64,000 bases of DNA from Reichenbachiella faecimaris (GTDB taxonomy: Bacteria > Bacteroidota > Bacteroidia > Cytophagales > Cyclobacteriaceae): positions 1,126,449 to 1,190,448 of the forward strand of contig NZ_FWYF01000001.1 in assembly GCF_900176375.1 (NCBI RefSeq), read 5' to 3'. This document shows, piece by piece, positions 26,739 to 36,163 of the stretch. The notes under the pieces are model-generated. The model saw nothing but the letters and a program-made list of their open reading frames with translations. It ran no database searches and had not been told where the DNA came from. Position 1 is the first letter of the stretch. Each line of letters starts with the position of its first letter. The position numbers and the translations under genes were made by a program.

Positions 26739-27254
26739 ATGATAACAAGAACCAAATGGTTTGATAGAAAATTCGAAACCATCACAGACAGCTCACTCCT
26801 ATTAGACATTATCGAAAGATTAGAAGGTACTGGACTTAGAATAGAGCACAAGCTCCACAATAGCGGCAGCGCCTATTTGCAATCCACTGCCAATCACAAA
26901 TGGTCCATCAAAAAACAGATCGGCCATCTTGGCGATCTGGAGCCCCTTTGGCTGGAGCGCATCAAACAAATTAAGGCTGGCATGGCTGACCTAAAAGCCG
27001 CAGACCTGTCCAATCGTAAGACAGAAGAAGCTGCCCACGATGCAAAAAAAGTAAAAGAGCTGATTGCAGACTTTACACGACAACGCACCAAACTGATAGA
27101 AGAGCTTAGGGCCTCCACAGCCGATCAACTCAAACACGAATCCAAACATCCCAGACTAGACAAACCCATGAAGCTGGTCGACCTGGCCTATTTCGTAGCC
27201 GAACACGACGACCATCACCTGGCTACTATCCAAGAAATGCTGACTGCTAAATAA
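26739..27254 (+). CDS. DinB-family four-helix protein
   Basis: A 171-residue cytoplasmic protein of the DinB/YfiT superfamily, metal-binding four-helix bundles related to mycothiol- and bacillithiol-dependent enzymes. The likely metal histidines are in KKQIGHLGDLEP (His near residue 67) and the C-terminal AEHDDHHLATIQ motif. Its reaction is unknown. It precedes the DUF2723 gene by 20 nt and is probably co-transcribed with it. Confidence 0.88.
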   Translation: MITRTKWFDRKFETITDSSLLLDIIERLEGTGLRIEHKLHNSGSAYLQSTANHKWSIKKQIGHLGDLEPLWLERIKQIKAGMADLKAADLSNRKTEEAAHDAKKVKELIADFTRQRTKLIEELRASTADQLKHESKHPRLDKPMKLVDLAYFVAEHDDHHLATIQEMLTAK

Positions 27255-27274
27255 AACGCTCAAATCACTCAACT

Positions 27275-30217
27275 ATGACCTTCAACAAAACCAATAATCT
27301 CGTGGGCTGGCTGCTGTTTTTGTGCAGTACGTCCCTTTATCTGTTTACACTGGAATCTACCGCTTCCTATTGGGACAGTGGGGAATTTATAGCTGCCAGT
27401 TATAAGCTAGAAATTCCTCATCCACCTGGCGCTCCGTTGTTCTTACTGATTGGTAGGCTTTGGAGTTTGTTTGCTCTGGGGAACGTAGAATTAGTAGCCT
27501 TTGCAGTAAACGCTCTGAGTGCTGTCACGAGTGGTTTGGCTGTCATGTTTTTGTACTGGAGTATCGTCATGATCGCAGACAAATTGCTGAAGAAAATTTC
27601 AACTGAACCCTCTCCCTCTTTATTGATGGCAAGTGGTCTGGTTGGAGCATTATCATTTGCTTTCTCAGACTCTTTCTGGACCTCTGCTACTGAGACTGAG
27701 GTATATGCCTTTTCTATTTTTCTTACTGCACTTGTATTTTGGGCGATCCTGAAATGGGAAAGACAGGAAGACACAAGCGATCAAAACAGATGGCTGATAT
27801 TGATTGGCTACCTGATGGGCTTGTCTGTGGGAGTTCATTTGCTCAATCTACTGGCCATTCCTGCTTTAGGATTGGTTTACTACTTCAAAAAGTATCAAAA
27901 GACCTCCTTTTGGGGAGGTATAGCTGCCTTGGCTCTTTCCGGTCTGTTTCTCATAGGTATTTTGTACGGACTGGTCTCTGGTGCCAATGTGGCTCAGCAT
28001 CTAGAAATTCTGATGGTCAATAATTTTGGGTTACCTTTTGGTTCGGGGGCTTTCGTTCTTTTGGTTTTAATCATTGGCAGTTGGATTTATGCCATCTCTT
28101 ATACGCAAAAAAGGATTTGGGCGAATGCCAACACTTTGGTACTGGCCATGGGTTTCATCATGATTGGGTATTCATCTTATACACTCGTACTGGTACGTGC
28201 AGACAGCAATCCTCCCATCAATCAAAACAATCCCAATAACCTCCTTGGACTCATCTATTATCTGAATATGGAGCAGTATGGCACACGCCCACTACTCTAT
28301 GGGAAACACTTTGACGCCAGTCCAATAGATCAAAAACAAGGCAAGGCCTACTACGAAGTAGGTGAAAACGGCTACGAGGTGAAAGATTATAAAATGGAGT
28401 ATGTCTATCGGGATGAGGATCAGATGTTTTTGCCTCGTATGCATAGCAATATGATGCCGCAGCATGCAACCGCCTATCGCCAAATGATGGGCTTGATGAA
28501 GGGTGAGAAGCCATCTTTTGCAGACAACATCAGGTTTATGCTCTCGCATCAAATGGGTCACATGTATATGCGCTACCTGCTGTGGAATTTTGCTGGGAAA
28601 GCCAATGGCACTGAAGGTGCAGCATGGCTTGGTCTTGCAGATACCTTCGAAAAACTGCCTGATTCGGTAACAGGCGATCAGGCCAGAAACAACTACTTCA
28701 TGCTGCCCCTATTGCTTGGGCTTGCCGGATTATTATTGCTCATCAAGTCTGATAAAAAACAACTTTACATCACGGGCATGTTGTTCATCATGACTGGTCT
28801 TGCCATCGTAGTTTATATCAATGCACCTCCCGTCGAGCCTAGAGAAAGAGACTATATTTATGTAGGGTCGTATTATGCATTTTGCATTTGGATTGGTCTG
28901 GGTGTGATCAGTCTATTTCTGGTTTTAAAATCAATTCCTAAATTATCCATACGCCAATCTTTGGCGTTTGCGACTATGATTGCACTGGTTATTCCAGGCA
29001 TCTTGTTGTTTGAAAATTTTGATGATCATGACCGCAGTAACCGTTACCTGAGTATAGATCAGGCCAAGACGATGCTCGCTTCTTGCGATGAAAACGCCAT
29101 TCTTTTCACAGGGGCTGACAATGACACCTACCCCCTATGGTACGCACAGGAAGTGGAAGGTTTTAGAACAGATGTTCGAGTGATCGTGCTGAGCTATGCG
29201 AATGCAGGGTGGTACGTGGATCAGATGTATAGAAAAGTGAATCAATCAGAGGCACTGCCACTGGCTTTGACACAAAAGAATTATAAATCTGGGGGGCTCA
29301 ATGACTATTTGCCATTGGTCAAAAACCCAAAAATCAAAGGAGCCATTAGCGCCGAACAGTACCTGAACCTGATCGAAAAAGAAAGTAAAGCCTTGCAAGC
29401 CAGCACAGGTTTTGGTGACTTGAATACCACACCATCGGACAGTTTTTATGTCAATTCTAATCTGGCTGAAATACGACATAAAGTACCTGAGCGCTTTCAT
29501 GGGCTAATGACAGATAAACTAGAAATCAAACTCAAAGGCAAAGCACTTGAGAAAAAGGATTTGTTGATTCTGGATTTGATTGATTCAAACGCCTGGAAAC
29601 GCCCCATCTATTTCAATTATACCTCTTTGAACAGCGTCAATTTCGACCTTCAGAAGAACGTCGTGCAAGAAGGCTCGGCCTATCAACTGCTACCTGTAGT
29701 CAACCCAGATGATGATAGTTTGTTGGTAGATGAGGAGAAAATGTATGATCGAATGGTAACTCATGGACTATGGAGAGATTATAAAGAAAAGTCTCCCTAC
29801 TATACTGATTACTACAAAGGCATGGTCATGAACCAGCGCCACCAGTACAATGAACTCGCTAAAGCACTGCTTGACACAGGCCAAATAAATAAAGCTAAAG
29901 AGACCATTGACTACGCATTGGAAGTCTTCCCTGAAAGACTCGCGCCCTATGATCTGTCTCATGTAGAGACTACAAGACTCCTCCTTAGTTTGAATGATCT
30001 GTCGCAGGCAGATTACATTGCCGACACACTAGCTGGTCAATCTCAAAACACACTAGATTTTGCTGTGCAATTGGGAGATTTGGATTCCTTGGAGGTGAGA
30101 AAAAGCCTGTACACCTTGCATGAACTAGCTATGATGTATCGCATGTACGGTCATACGAGTCGTAGCAGTGAGTTTGCCCAAACCTTTGAACAATATGCCA
30201 AAATACTGAATGGATAA
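27275..30217 (+). CDS. DUF2723 multi-TM glycosyltransferase (TMEM260-like)
   Basis: A large inner-membrane protein of 980 residues. The N-terminal half has about a dozen TM helices and the DUF2723 signature: SYWDSGEFIAASYKLEI then HPPGAPLFLLIGR. The acidic DSGE loop corresponds to the catalytic site of GT-C-type glycosyltransferases, and DUF2723 is shared with TMEM260, an animal protein O-mannosyltransferase. A soluble C-terminal half (from about residue 590) carries CDENAILFTGADNDTYPLWY and TPR-like helices. It probably glycosylates periplasmic or secreted proteins using a lipid-linked sugar. The exact sugar is not known. Confidence 0.88.
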   Translation: MTFNKTNNLVGWLLFLCSTSLYLFTLESTASYWDSGEFIAASYKLEIPHPPGAPLFLLIGRLWSLFALGNVELVAFAVNALSAVTSGLAVMFLYWSIVMIADKLLKKISTEPSPSLLMASGLVGALSFAFSDSFWTSATETEVYAFSIFLTALVFWAILKWERQEDTSDQNRWLILIGYLMGLSVGVHLLNLLAIPALGLVYYFKKYQKTSFWGGIAALALSGLFLIGILYGLVSGANVAQHLEILMVNNFGLPFGSGAFVLLVLIIGSWIYAISYTQKRIWANANTLVLAMGFIMIGYSSYTLVLVRADSNPPINQNNPNNLLGLIYYLNMEQYGTRPLLYGKHFDASPIDQKQGKAYYEVGENGYEVKDYKMEYVYRDEDQMFLPRMHSNMMPQHATAYRQMMGLMKGEKPSFADNIRFMLSHQMGHMYMRYLLWNFAGKANGTEGAAWLGLADTFEKLPDSVTGDQARNNYFMLPLLLGLAGLLLLIKSDKKQLYITGMLFIMTGLAIVVYINAPPVEPRERDYIYVGSYYAFCIWIGLGVISLFLVLKSIPKLSIRQSLAFATMIALVIPGILLFENFDDHDRSNRYLSIDQAKTMLASCDENAILFTGADNDTYPLWYAQEVEGFRTDVRVIVLSYANAGWYVDQMYRKVNQSEALPLALTQKNYKSGGLNDYLPLVKNPKIKGAISAEQYLNLIEKESKALQASTGFGDLNTTPSDSFYVNSNLAEIRHKVPERFHGLMTDKLEIKLKGKALEKKDLLILDLIDSNAWKRPIYFNYTSLNSVNFDLQKNVVQEGSAYQLLPVVNPDDDSLLVDEEKMYDRMVTHGLWRDYKEKSPYYTDYYKGMVMNQRHQYNELAKALLDTGQINKAKETIDYALEVFPERLAPYDLSHVETTRLLLSLNDLSQADYIADTLAGQSQNTLDFAVQLGDLDSLEVRKSLYTLHELAMMYRMYGHTSRSSEFAQTFEQYAKILNG

Positions 30218-30236
30218 ACTGAGATTCTAAAATAAT

Positions 30237-30252
30237 TATACCAATCGGTATA
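30237..30252. promoter_or_regulatory. TetR operator, upstream copy
   Basis: TATACCAATCGGTATA lies 34 nt before the TetR ATG. Its six-base arms (TATACC/GGTATA) are perfectly inverted. The same site in reverse complement is found at 30900-30915, after the TetR gene, which strongly suggests autoregulation. Confidence 0.8.
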
Positions 30253-30285
30253 TTTTTAAAATATTTTGTCTAACATTGCTTTGTT

Positions 30286-30882
30286 ATGCTGACAAAAGCC
30301 GAAAAAACGACACAGTTTATATTGGAGCAAGTAGGATCCTACTTCAACAAGCACGGCTATACTGGTACCAGTATGTCAGCTATTACTCAAGCCACAGGTT
30401 TGACCAAAGGTGCCATCTACGGCAATTTCAAAGACAAAGAGGATTTAGCCGTTCAGGCCTTCAACTACAATATACGCAGAGCCATGAAGATTCTGGCGGA
30501 TAAAATGACAATGGAAGCTGATGGACTAACGAGGCTCAAAGAAATCACCCGATTCTTTAGAAAATACTATGCCGCCGAAAAATTACACGGTGGCTGTCCT
30601 ATGATCAACGTGGGCATTGACTCGCTCAATCATAACAATACCCTTTACAAACGAGTAGTTGAAGTGATGAATAAACTCATTCAGAACATTGCAGATATCA
30701 TAGAAGAAGCCAAAAAAGAAGGAACCATAAAACCAGAAATAGATTCGGCCAAATACGCCAATAAAATTTACGCACAGATACAAGGTGGTATTTTCATCAC
30801 CAGCATGCTGAAAGATGAAAGTCACCTTTCAGAAATGATGACTCATGTGGATCAGATGATTGATTCAGAAATGATAGTATAA
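30286..30882 (+). CDS. TetR/AcrR-family transcriptional repressor
   Basis: A 198-residue one-component regulator. The N-terminal helix-turn-helix covers about residues 8-55 (FILEQVGSYFNKHGYTGTSM, then TGLTKGAIYGNFKDKEDLAV). The C-terminal ligand domain is helical, with GGCPMINVGIDS near residue 100 as in TetR_C proteins of the AcrR/YcdC type. Identical operator palindromes lie immediately up- and downstream of the gene, so it probably represses both itself and the alpha/beta hydrolase gene that follows. The ligand is unknown, perhaps a lipophilic ester or the hydrolase's substrate. Confidence 0.95.
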   Translation: MLTKAEKTTQFILEQVGSYFNKHGYTGTSMSAITQATGLTKGAIYGNFKDKEDLAVQAFNYNIRRAMKILADKMTMEADGLTRLKEITRFFRKYYAAEKLHGGCPMINVGIDSLNHNNTLYKRVVEVMNKLIQNIADIIEEAKKEGTIKPEIDSAKYANKIYAQIQGGIFITSMLKDESHLSEMMTHVDQMIDSEMIV

Positions 30883-30899
30883 AAAAATTTGAACATTAA

Positions 30900-30915
30900 T
30901 ATACCGATTGGTATA
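30900..30915. promoter_or_regulatory. TetR operator, downstream copy before the hydrolase gene
   Basis: TATACCGATTGGTATA is the exact reverse complement of the site at 30237-30252. It lies 18 nt before the ATG at 30934, where bound repressor would block transcription. A TTTG at 30888-30891 may be the -33 element of a Bacteroidota promoter overlapping it (inference). Confidence 0.8.
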
Positions 30916-30933
30916 TTTTAAACCAGAAAAACC

Positions 30934-31812
30934 ATGTTAAAACTTATCCAATTCTATTTTAAAATAGCCGCTGCCATCGCTCCAAAAATGGCAGGCAATC
31001 AGGCATTTGAATTATTCCAAAGACCTTTGAACAAAAAGATTAGACAAAAGGAGATATCTTTTTTCAAAGTAGCCAAGTCTTTTAAGATCAAACATTATCT
31101 GGAAGACATCCAGTGTTACGAGCTTGGTAATCCATCTGGCCAACTGGTGCTACTCGTACACGGCTGGGAATCCAATGCCGCAAGTATGTCTGCCATTGGG
31201 CTCAAATTAGCTGAAGAAGGACATCACGTAATTCTTTTTAATCTTCCCGCTCACGGGTTTTCCAAACTCAGGAAAGCCAATATCAAAATGTGCAAGGAAG
31301 TATTTTTGGAAGTGATCAATCATCTCAACCCTAAACAACCTTTCTCCGTGATATCTCACTCATTTGGCTCTGCTGTGACCAGCTATGCCCTGTCCAAAAC
31401 TACCCATCAGGTAGATCAGTTGATCTTTTTGACTACGCCAAATAGCATCACTAAAATATTTGAGGACTATTCTCATTTCATTGGCATCAATCAGGCTGCT
31501 CATGAGCAATTATGCATACGTGCAGAAAATATTCTACATGAGCCACTAGATGGCATAAGAGTAGATCTTCTTGGAGAAAAAATCAGATACAATCACCTGC
31601 TTTTGATTCACGATTCCGAAGATAAAATCCTACCAAAAAGCAACTCAATAGACATCTACAATCAATGGCCAAAGTCTGAACTTAAATTGCTCCAACGAAC
31701 TGGTCATTATAAAATGCTATGGGATCAGAAGGTTATCAGTCTCGTCTTAGATCAATTGTCCAAAGGATCAAACATCAAAAAAGAAAAGAGCCTATATGCT
31801 ATGGCTTTTTAA
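30934..31812 (+). CDS. alpha/beta hydrolase
   Basis: A 292-residue hydrolase without a clear signal peptide. The fold markers are in order: LVHGWESNAASM (oxyanion loop), the nucleophile elbow SHSFGSAV (Ser near residue 145), LLIHDSEDKILP with the acid Asp, and a late GHYKMLWD with the catalytic His. It probably cleaves an ester or lipid-like compound. It is directly controlled by the upstream TetR according to the shared operator. Confidence 0.9.
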   Translation: MLKLIQFYFKIAAAIAPKMAGNQAFELFQRPLNKKIRQKEISFFKVAKSFKIKHYLEDIQCYELGNPSGQLVLLVHGWESNAASMSAIGLKLAEEGHHVILFNLPAHGFSKLRKANIKMCKEVFLEVINHLNPKQPFSVISHSFGSAVTSYALSKTTHQVDQLIFLTTPNSITKIFEDYSHFIGINQAAHEQLCIRAENILHEPLDGIRVDLLGEKIRYNHLLLIHDSEDKILPKSNSIDIYNQWPKSELKLLQRTGHYKMLWDQKVISLVLDQLSKGSNIKKEKSLYAMAF

Positions 31813-31835
31813 CTCCCTTGACCAACTACTATATG

Positions 31836-31893
31836 ATCCCCTCTGTGTCCCATGCGATTGGTTCAGAGGGGATACTCATTTCTGAGTATTTTT
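31836..31893 (+). terminator. tandem terminator hairpins after the hydrolase gene
   Basis: A 10-bp stem (ATCCCCTCTG 31836-31845 with CAGAGGGGAT 31864-31873) is followed by an overlapping second 7-bp stem (ATACTCA with TGAGTAT, 31872-31889) running into five T. The second is a classical rho-independent form. Confidence 0.8.
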
Positions 31894-31977
31894 ATAATTT
31901 CTCTGCTTAAAATTAAATTTCTATTTTGCATATCATGGGCTAGTTCATATCTTGTAGGTCAATCAACATTGCAAACT

Positions 31978-33678
31978 ATGGGTTCTGCTATCAAAAAAAT
32001 ATTGAGCATATCTTTTCTACTTTTTCTAACACACATTTCTTTTGGTCAACAACAGGAATTTAACCAGCTTTTTAGTCAACTTCAGGCAGCTGTAGGTATA
32101 GTAGAAACCAGCAAGTACAAGTACGAACCTGAATTGCTTTTTGAGCACACCAGTGTCATCAAATACAGCTATACAAAAACGAGCACAAAAGGCACAGCCA
32201 AAACTTACGCTTACGAGCTAAACATTGCCGATATAGATCCCTATACAGTGAGAGAAAGCACAGAGCGGGATTTAATCATTGTCAATGTGAAAATAAAAAA
32301 TAGTCAAGATTTGATTAAGACCTTTGAGGATCAGGAAGTCAAATCATATACAGAGGAATTGCAGATAGTAGCAGCAGACATTGACAACGCCAGAAAAATT
32401 AGAGGGATAATTGAGCAGTCCATTCCACTAGCCGAAAAAATCATGCTCAACAAATTGAGCCTGAAAACCTACGATGAAATGCTCAGCTGGCTGGCTACCC
32501 ATGTCAAAGACGCTACTTACTCAGATGAAACCTACGCCCAATCCCTACAACCTGATCCTAAGTTTGCTGGCAAAGTCAATCTAAGTATCGTAGAAACGGG
32601 TCGATCATCAAAGCAGGCTGACTATTCGTTTAACCTCGCTGATATCAATGTAAATACAGTTCGGTTTGACATCAGTGGTTCGGAATTCGGATTAGAATTT
32701 GAAACCAAAAGAAAACACAAGCTCATCAAATATGCAGAAGATGGTGACTCTAAACCCTTCATCGACGATATTGTGATTAAAACAAATAATGTAGAGGAGG
32801 CCAGAGATCTACAAACAGTTTTGACTCTTATCATCCCAGAAGCAGAGAAACAAGTAGAGGCTTCATTTCCCAAATTCAGCAACAAAGAGCAAGCACTGGC
32901 TGCAGTGAGTTCTGGCACAAAGGTACTAACCTATGGGGGTGTCACTTTCGAGCAAAAATTTAACGCTGACTGCTTGGCTGAATATACCATTACGGAAATA
33001 TCTGAAAGTAAGTCTGAAAAAAAACAGCATCATTTCAACTGGATTGATATCAATGACAAAGTGATTGATTATGATATCAGTGGTTCTAAAATGTACATTG
33101 AACTGATTACTAACAAGAAACAAAAGTTGATGAAAGTAATCGAAAACGGCGAAGTAGACCCTTATGATGAATCATTCAAACTCTACTGTGAAGATGCTGA
33201 AAACGCCAGGCGCCTACAGTATGCAATCAAGGAATCTATTACACGCTGTCGCAGAAACTATCGTCCAGATGTCCCCAGTGATGGACTAAAAGCTAAAATC
33301 GATTGGTTGACTGGCGCAGTGAAAGACGTAAGAGAAGGCGATGACACCTATAGCCAATCATTGACCCTGGTCGAAGCAGGCGACTTGAAAAAATTTAAGT
33401 TTACCAAAATCGAAATTGACGAAAAGGGCAGTACCGAACACATCTACGAACTCAATTTTGCCGATCTCAACGAACGAAACATAGACTTTGATATTTCTGG
33501 CAGATCCATCTCCGTCATTCTAGAAACCAACTTTAAAGAAAAGATCATTAAGTTTTACAAGGATGGAGAAATTCAGAATTATGAAGAGGAATTCACCATC
33601 CACGCCAACAACGTGGAAGAGTCCAGAAACCTGATCAGCGCATTAGTCGATATCGTCACCTTATCGAAAGGTAAATAG
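31978..33678 (+). CDS. secreted protein of four tandem ~137-residue repeats, unknown function
   Basis: The ATG at 31978 begins a signal peptide (ILSISFLLFLTHISFGQ); an upstream in-frame extension to 31852 overlaps a terminator and is rejected. The mature protein of about 545 residues consists of four copies of one domain, each with a LNxADID-like motif whose Asn lies at residues 82, 219, 354 and 493 (spacing 137, 135, 139). Each copy is followed by a DISGS-type strand, a KHKLIKY-like strand, and a helix ending EEARDLQxxL. Copies 2-4 share DISG; copy 1 is more divergent. No known family is recognised. The fold may be a PH-like or lipocalin-like sandwich plus helix. Confidence 0.8.
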   Translation: MGSAIKKILSISFLLFLTHISFGQQQEFNQLFSQLQAAVGIVETSKYKYEPELLFEHTSVIKYSYTKTSTKGTAKTYAYELNIADIDPYTVRESTERDLIIVNVKIKNSQDLIKTFEDQEVKSYTEELQIVAADIDNARKIRGIIEQSIPLAEKIMLNKLSLKTYDEMLSWLATHVKDATYSDETYAQSLQPDPKFAGKVNLSIVETGRSSKQADYSFNLADINVNTVRFDISGSEFGLEFETKRKHKLIKYAEDGDSKPFIDDIVIKTNNVEEARDLQTVLTLIIPEAEKQVEASFPKFSNKEQALAAVSSGTKVLTYGGVTFEQKFNADCLAEYTITEISESKSEKKQHHFNWIDINDKVIDYDISGSKMYIELITNKKQKLMKVIENGEVDPYDESFKLYCEDAENARRLQYAIKESITRCRRNYRPDVPSDGLKAKIDWLTGAVKDVREGDDTYSQSLTLVEAGDLKKFKFTKIEIDEKGSTEHIYELNFADLNERNIDFDISGRSISVILETNFKEKIIKFYKDGEIQNYEEEFTIHANNVEESRNLISALVDIVTLSKGK

Positions 33679-33769
33679 CTATCTCAAACAGCCTAATCCG
33701 AGTCACTCTGACCTTAGAACAAGCGATAAAAACCGTGTGTTTTTATCTGTGCAAATTTGGGTGTCTGAT

Positions 33770-34738
33770 TTAGTTGTGCTCTCTACTTTTGACCGTCCTC
33801 TGCTCCCATTTTTTCTTCTCCTCTTCCATTTGTTTCTTGGTTTTTTCTTCTATTTCAAGAGATTTCAGCACCTCTACATCAGGCTGCCCAGCATCTACCC
33901 AGCAAGTATACCAGATGTCCCCTACCATTTTTATACTCGCTCGCATTCTGCGCTCCACCATGCCATCGAGCATTTGATCGTAGGCATGTGAGTACTTTTT
34001 AGAATAGACTTTGATCGTCGAATTTCCTCTTTCTTCATAAGAATACTTCTTGCTTTCTGGAAATCTTTTGGACAATTCCTTTTCAAAACTCAGTACAGAA
34101 TCCATAGCCAAATGAGCAGCTGTAACAGCCTCCCAGGCTCTTTCTTGCACGTTGTCAACATACTCTGCTTTTCCTACAAAGAAGTCATAGTCATCCGCAT
34201 ACAACTCGGGCAGTCTAGACTCCCAAAATCCATGAATTCCATATTGTCCTGTCATTTGACCATTGTAATTTTCTGTAGTGTGCAAGGGCACATTGGAGTC
34301 TCCAATATAGTGTCCTATATCTGCTGAGTATCGTAGAATTTTGTCCAAATCCTTTTCTTCAAAAGCTTTAGTCAGTAGAAACTTCATCAGCGTGATATGC
34401 CAGGGCACAATACCATAAGCTTGCAAAGTATCCTCTGTGTACTTTTCTACCGCGTCGAACCAGTTATGAGGGACCACCTGCAAAGCACTGTCTCCATAGA
34501 CATCTAAATCTATATAGTGCCTGGGGGCCTCATTGTCTACTGCATAGCGTCTCTGATCTGGATTGATTGCGTTCTCGGTAAGGTATACGATGTGTTTTTT
34601 GTAGAACCCCATCAGTTCTGGTGGAATAGTAAAAACAGCCAAACGATTGATTCTCCTATGTGCATAAAATCCCCAGCGATAAGAAGATAACCCTAGGCTG
34701 GTCATTATTACTAAAAAAATGAAGATGTGCTTTTTCAA
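33770..34738 (-). CDS. secreted zinc-dependent phospholipase C/P1-nuclease-like protein
   Basis: A 322-residue protein with a signal peptide or N-terminal anchor (HIFIFLVIMTSLGLSSYRWG). The zinc ligands of the phospholipase C/S1-P1 nuclease fold are visible: WGFYAHRRINRLAV near the mature N-terminus, HYIDLD, and DIGHYIGDSNVPLHTTENYN, then GIHGFWESRLPEL. It probably hydrolyses phosphodiester bonds of phospholipids or nucleic acids outside the cytoplasm. The C-terminus is a charged Lys/Glu-rich helix (KTKKQMEEEKKKWEQ), which is unusual for the family. Confidence 0.85.
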   Translation of the reverse strand: MKKHIFIFLVIMTSLGLSSYRWGFYAHRRINRLAVFTIPPELMGFYKKHIVYLTENAINPDQRRYAVDNEAPRHYIDLDVYGDSALQVVPHNWFDAVEKYTEDTLQAYGIVPWHITLMKFLLTKAFEEKDLDKILRYSADIGHYIGDSNVPLHTTENYNGQMTGQYGIHGFWESRLPELYADDYDFFVGKAEYVDNVQERAWEAVTAAHLAMDSVLSFEKELSKRFPESKKYSYEERGNSTIKVYSKKYSHAYDQMLDGMVERRMRASIKMVGDIWYTCWVDAGQPDVEVLKSLEIEEKTKKQMEEEKKKWEQRTVKSREHN

Positions 34739-34840
34739 GAAATAGATTTGATTACGTTTAGGTTTAACTAAAATAAAAAGACTTTCATAGTAAAATTATT
34801 TCTTGAGCTATTAATTTTCAGTTCTATTGCAAGTACATCT

Positions 34841-36163
34841 ATGAACCTCAATTACATAATTTTCTTTCTAGTCGTTTCCACCTTCTTTTCCTCATGCACC
34901 ACCATCAAAGGAGTGACCAACAGAAAGATGATGAATAAGAGTCTATCACAATCCCCTTTGTTTGATAGTCATCTCACTGGGTTTGCACTATATGACCCTT
35001 CAGATAGTACTTTTCTCTATACTTGGAATGAAGACAAATACTTTACGCCAGCTTCCAACACCAAATTACTCACGTTTTATGCTGGCCTGACGCTAATGCG
35101 AGATTCAGTGCCTGGTTTGCAATATGTCATTAGAGGTGATTCACTATTCTTTACAGGCACAGGAGATCCAACCTTTCTTCACCCAGATTTTGAAGAACAG
35201 CCGATTTTTGAAATGCTAAAGGACACTTCTTACAGCCTGCATTATGTCAAACCTAAATTCAAAGACGAGCCATTTGCCCCTGGTTGGTCATGGGAAGATT
35301 ATGAATACTACTTTCAACCTGAACGAACAGCCTTTCCTATTTACGGCAACACTATTCGCTATGTATATGATTCTGCTCAAAACGGCTTTTCTGTACAACC
35401 AAGCTTCTTTGCTGACTTTGCAGACATTCGAGAAATTGATTCTGAAAAACTCAGCCCATATCGCCTGATCAACACCAACATTTTCAGTTTTGCACCTGAC
35501 ACAGCCAGAAGTGCTTACAAGAATAGTGTACCGTTCAAAACATCAGACGAACTCACTGTGACTTTGCTTGAAGACACACTCAAACGAAAAGTACATTGGG
35601 TAGAATCGTTCGATTTTGAAAGCTCAAAATTGGCTTACAGCCGCTCTTCAATGGAACTTTTTGCCTTCATGCTCAAAAGAAGTGACAACCTGGTCGCCGA
35701 GCAAATTCTGTACCTCTGTGCCACTGAAATGCGTATGCCTCTGAGTGCTGACCCTATCAGATCATTTACCCAAGAGGAGAATCTTAAGATTTACCCTAAA
35801 CCACCCATTTGGAAGGATGGCAGTGGACTATCGCGCTACAATCTGGTCACTCCCAAAAGCATGGTGGCTGTAATGAATTATATTTATACTAAAATGAGTT
35901 TAGACCAAATGAAACAAGTGCTTTCTATAGGTGGTGTAGATGGCACACTCAAAAACTGGTACAAACCTAGAGCAGGCGAACCTCCCTATGTATTTGCAAA
36001 AACAGGTACTCTGAGCAACAATCACAACCTAACGGGTATTATTCATACCCGATCTGGCAAGGATCTCTTTTTTAGTTTTATGAACAACAACTACGCCTCC
36101 AGCTCTAGGCCTGTGAAGCTAGAAATGGAGAAAGTCATGCAATTGATTTATGAAAAATACTAA
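34841..36163 (+). CDS. PBP4-type D-alanyl-D-alanine carboxypeptidase (family S13) lipoprotein
   Basis: A periplasmic penicillin-binding protein that trims or opens peptidoglycan cross-links. The lipobox FFSSC anchors it. The three active-site motifs of class C low-mass PBPs are present: SNTK (Ser near residue 78), SDN in KRSDNLVAEQ, and KTG in FAKTGTLSNNHNLTG. The length of 440 residues is normal. The next gene starts right after its stop, so the two are probably co-transcribed. Confidence 0.92.
   Translation: MNLNYIIFFLVVSTFFSSCTTIKGVTNRKMMNKSLSQSPLFDSHLTGFALYDPSDSTFLYTWNEDKYFTPASNTKLLTFYAGLTLMRDSVPGLQYVIRGDSLFFTGTGDPTFLHPDFEEQPIFEMLKDTSYSLHYVKPKFKDEPFAPGWSWEDYEYYFQPERTAFPIYGNTIRYVYDSAQNGFSVQPSFFADFADIREIDSEKLSPYRLINTNIFSFAPDTARSAYKNSVPFKTSDELTVTLLEDTLKRKVHWVESFDFESSKLAYSRSSMELFAFMLKRSDNLVAEQILYLCATEMRMPLSADPIRSFTQEENLKIYPKPPIWKDGSGLSRYNLVTPKSMVAVMNYIYTKMSLDQMKQVLSIGGVDGTLKNWYKPRAGEPPYVFAKTGTLSNNHNLTGIIHTRSGKDLFFSFMNNNYASSSRPVKLEMEKVMQLIYEKY

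Noticed and set aside
26573-26860. 95-codon minus-strand frame in the spacer before the DinB gene
   Set aside because: Half of it is antisense to DinB, and no motif or suitable start context is seen.
31852-31977. Upstream extension of the four-repeat protein
   Set aside because: It overlaps the terminator hairpin of the hydrolase gene and would hide the signal peptide beginning at 31978.
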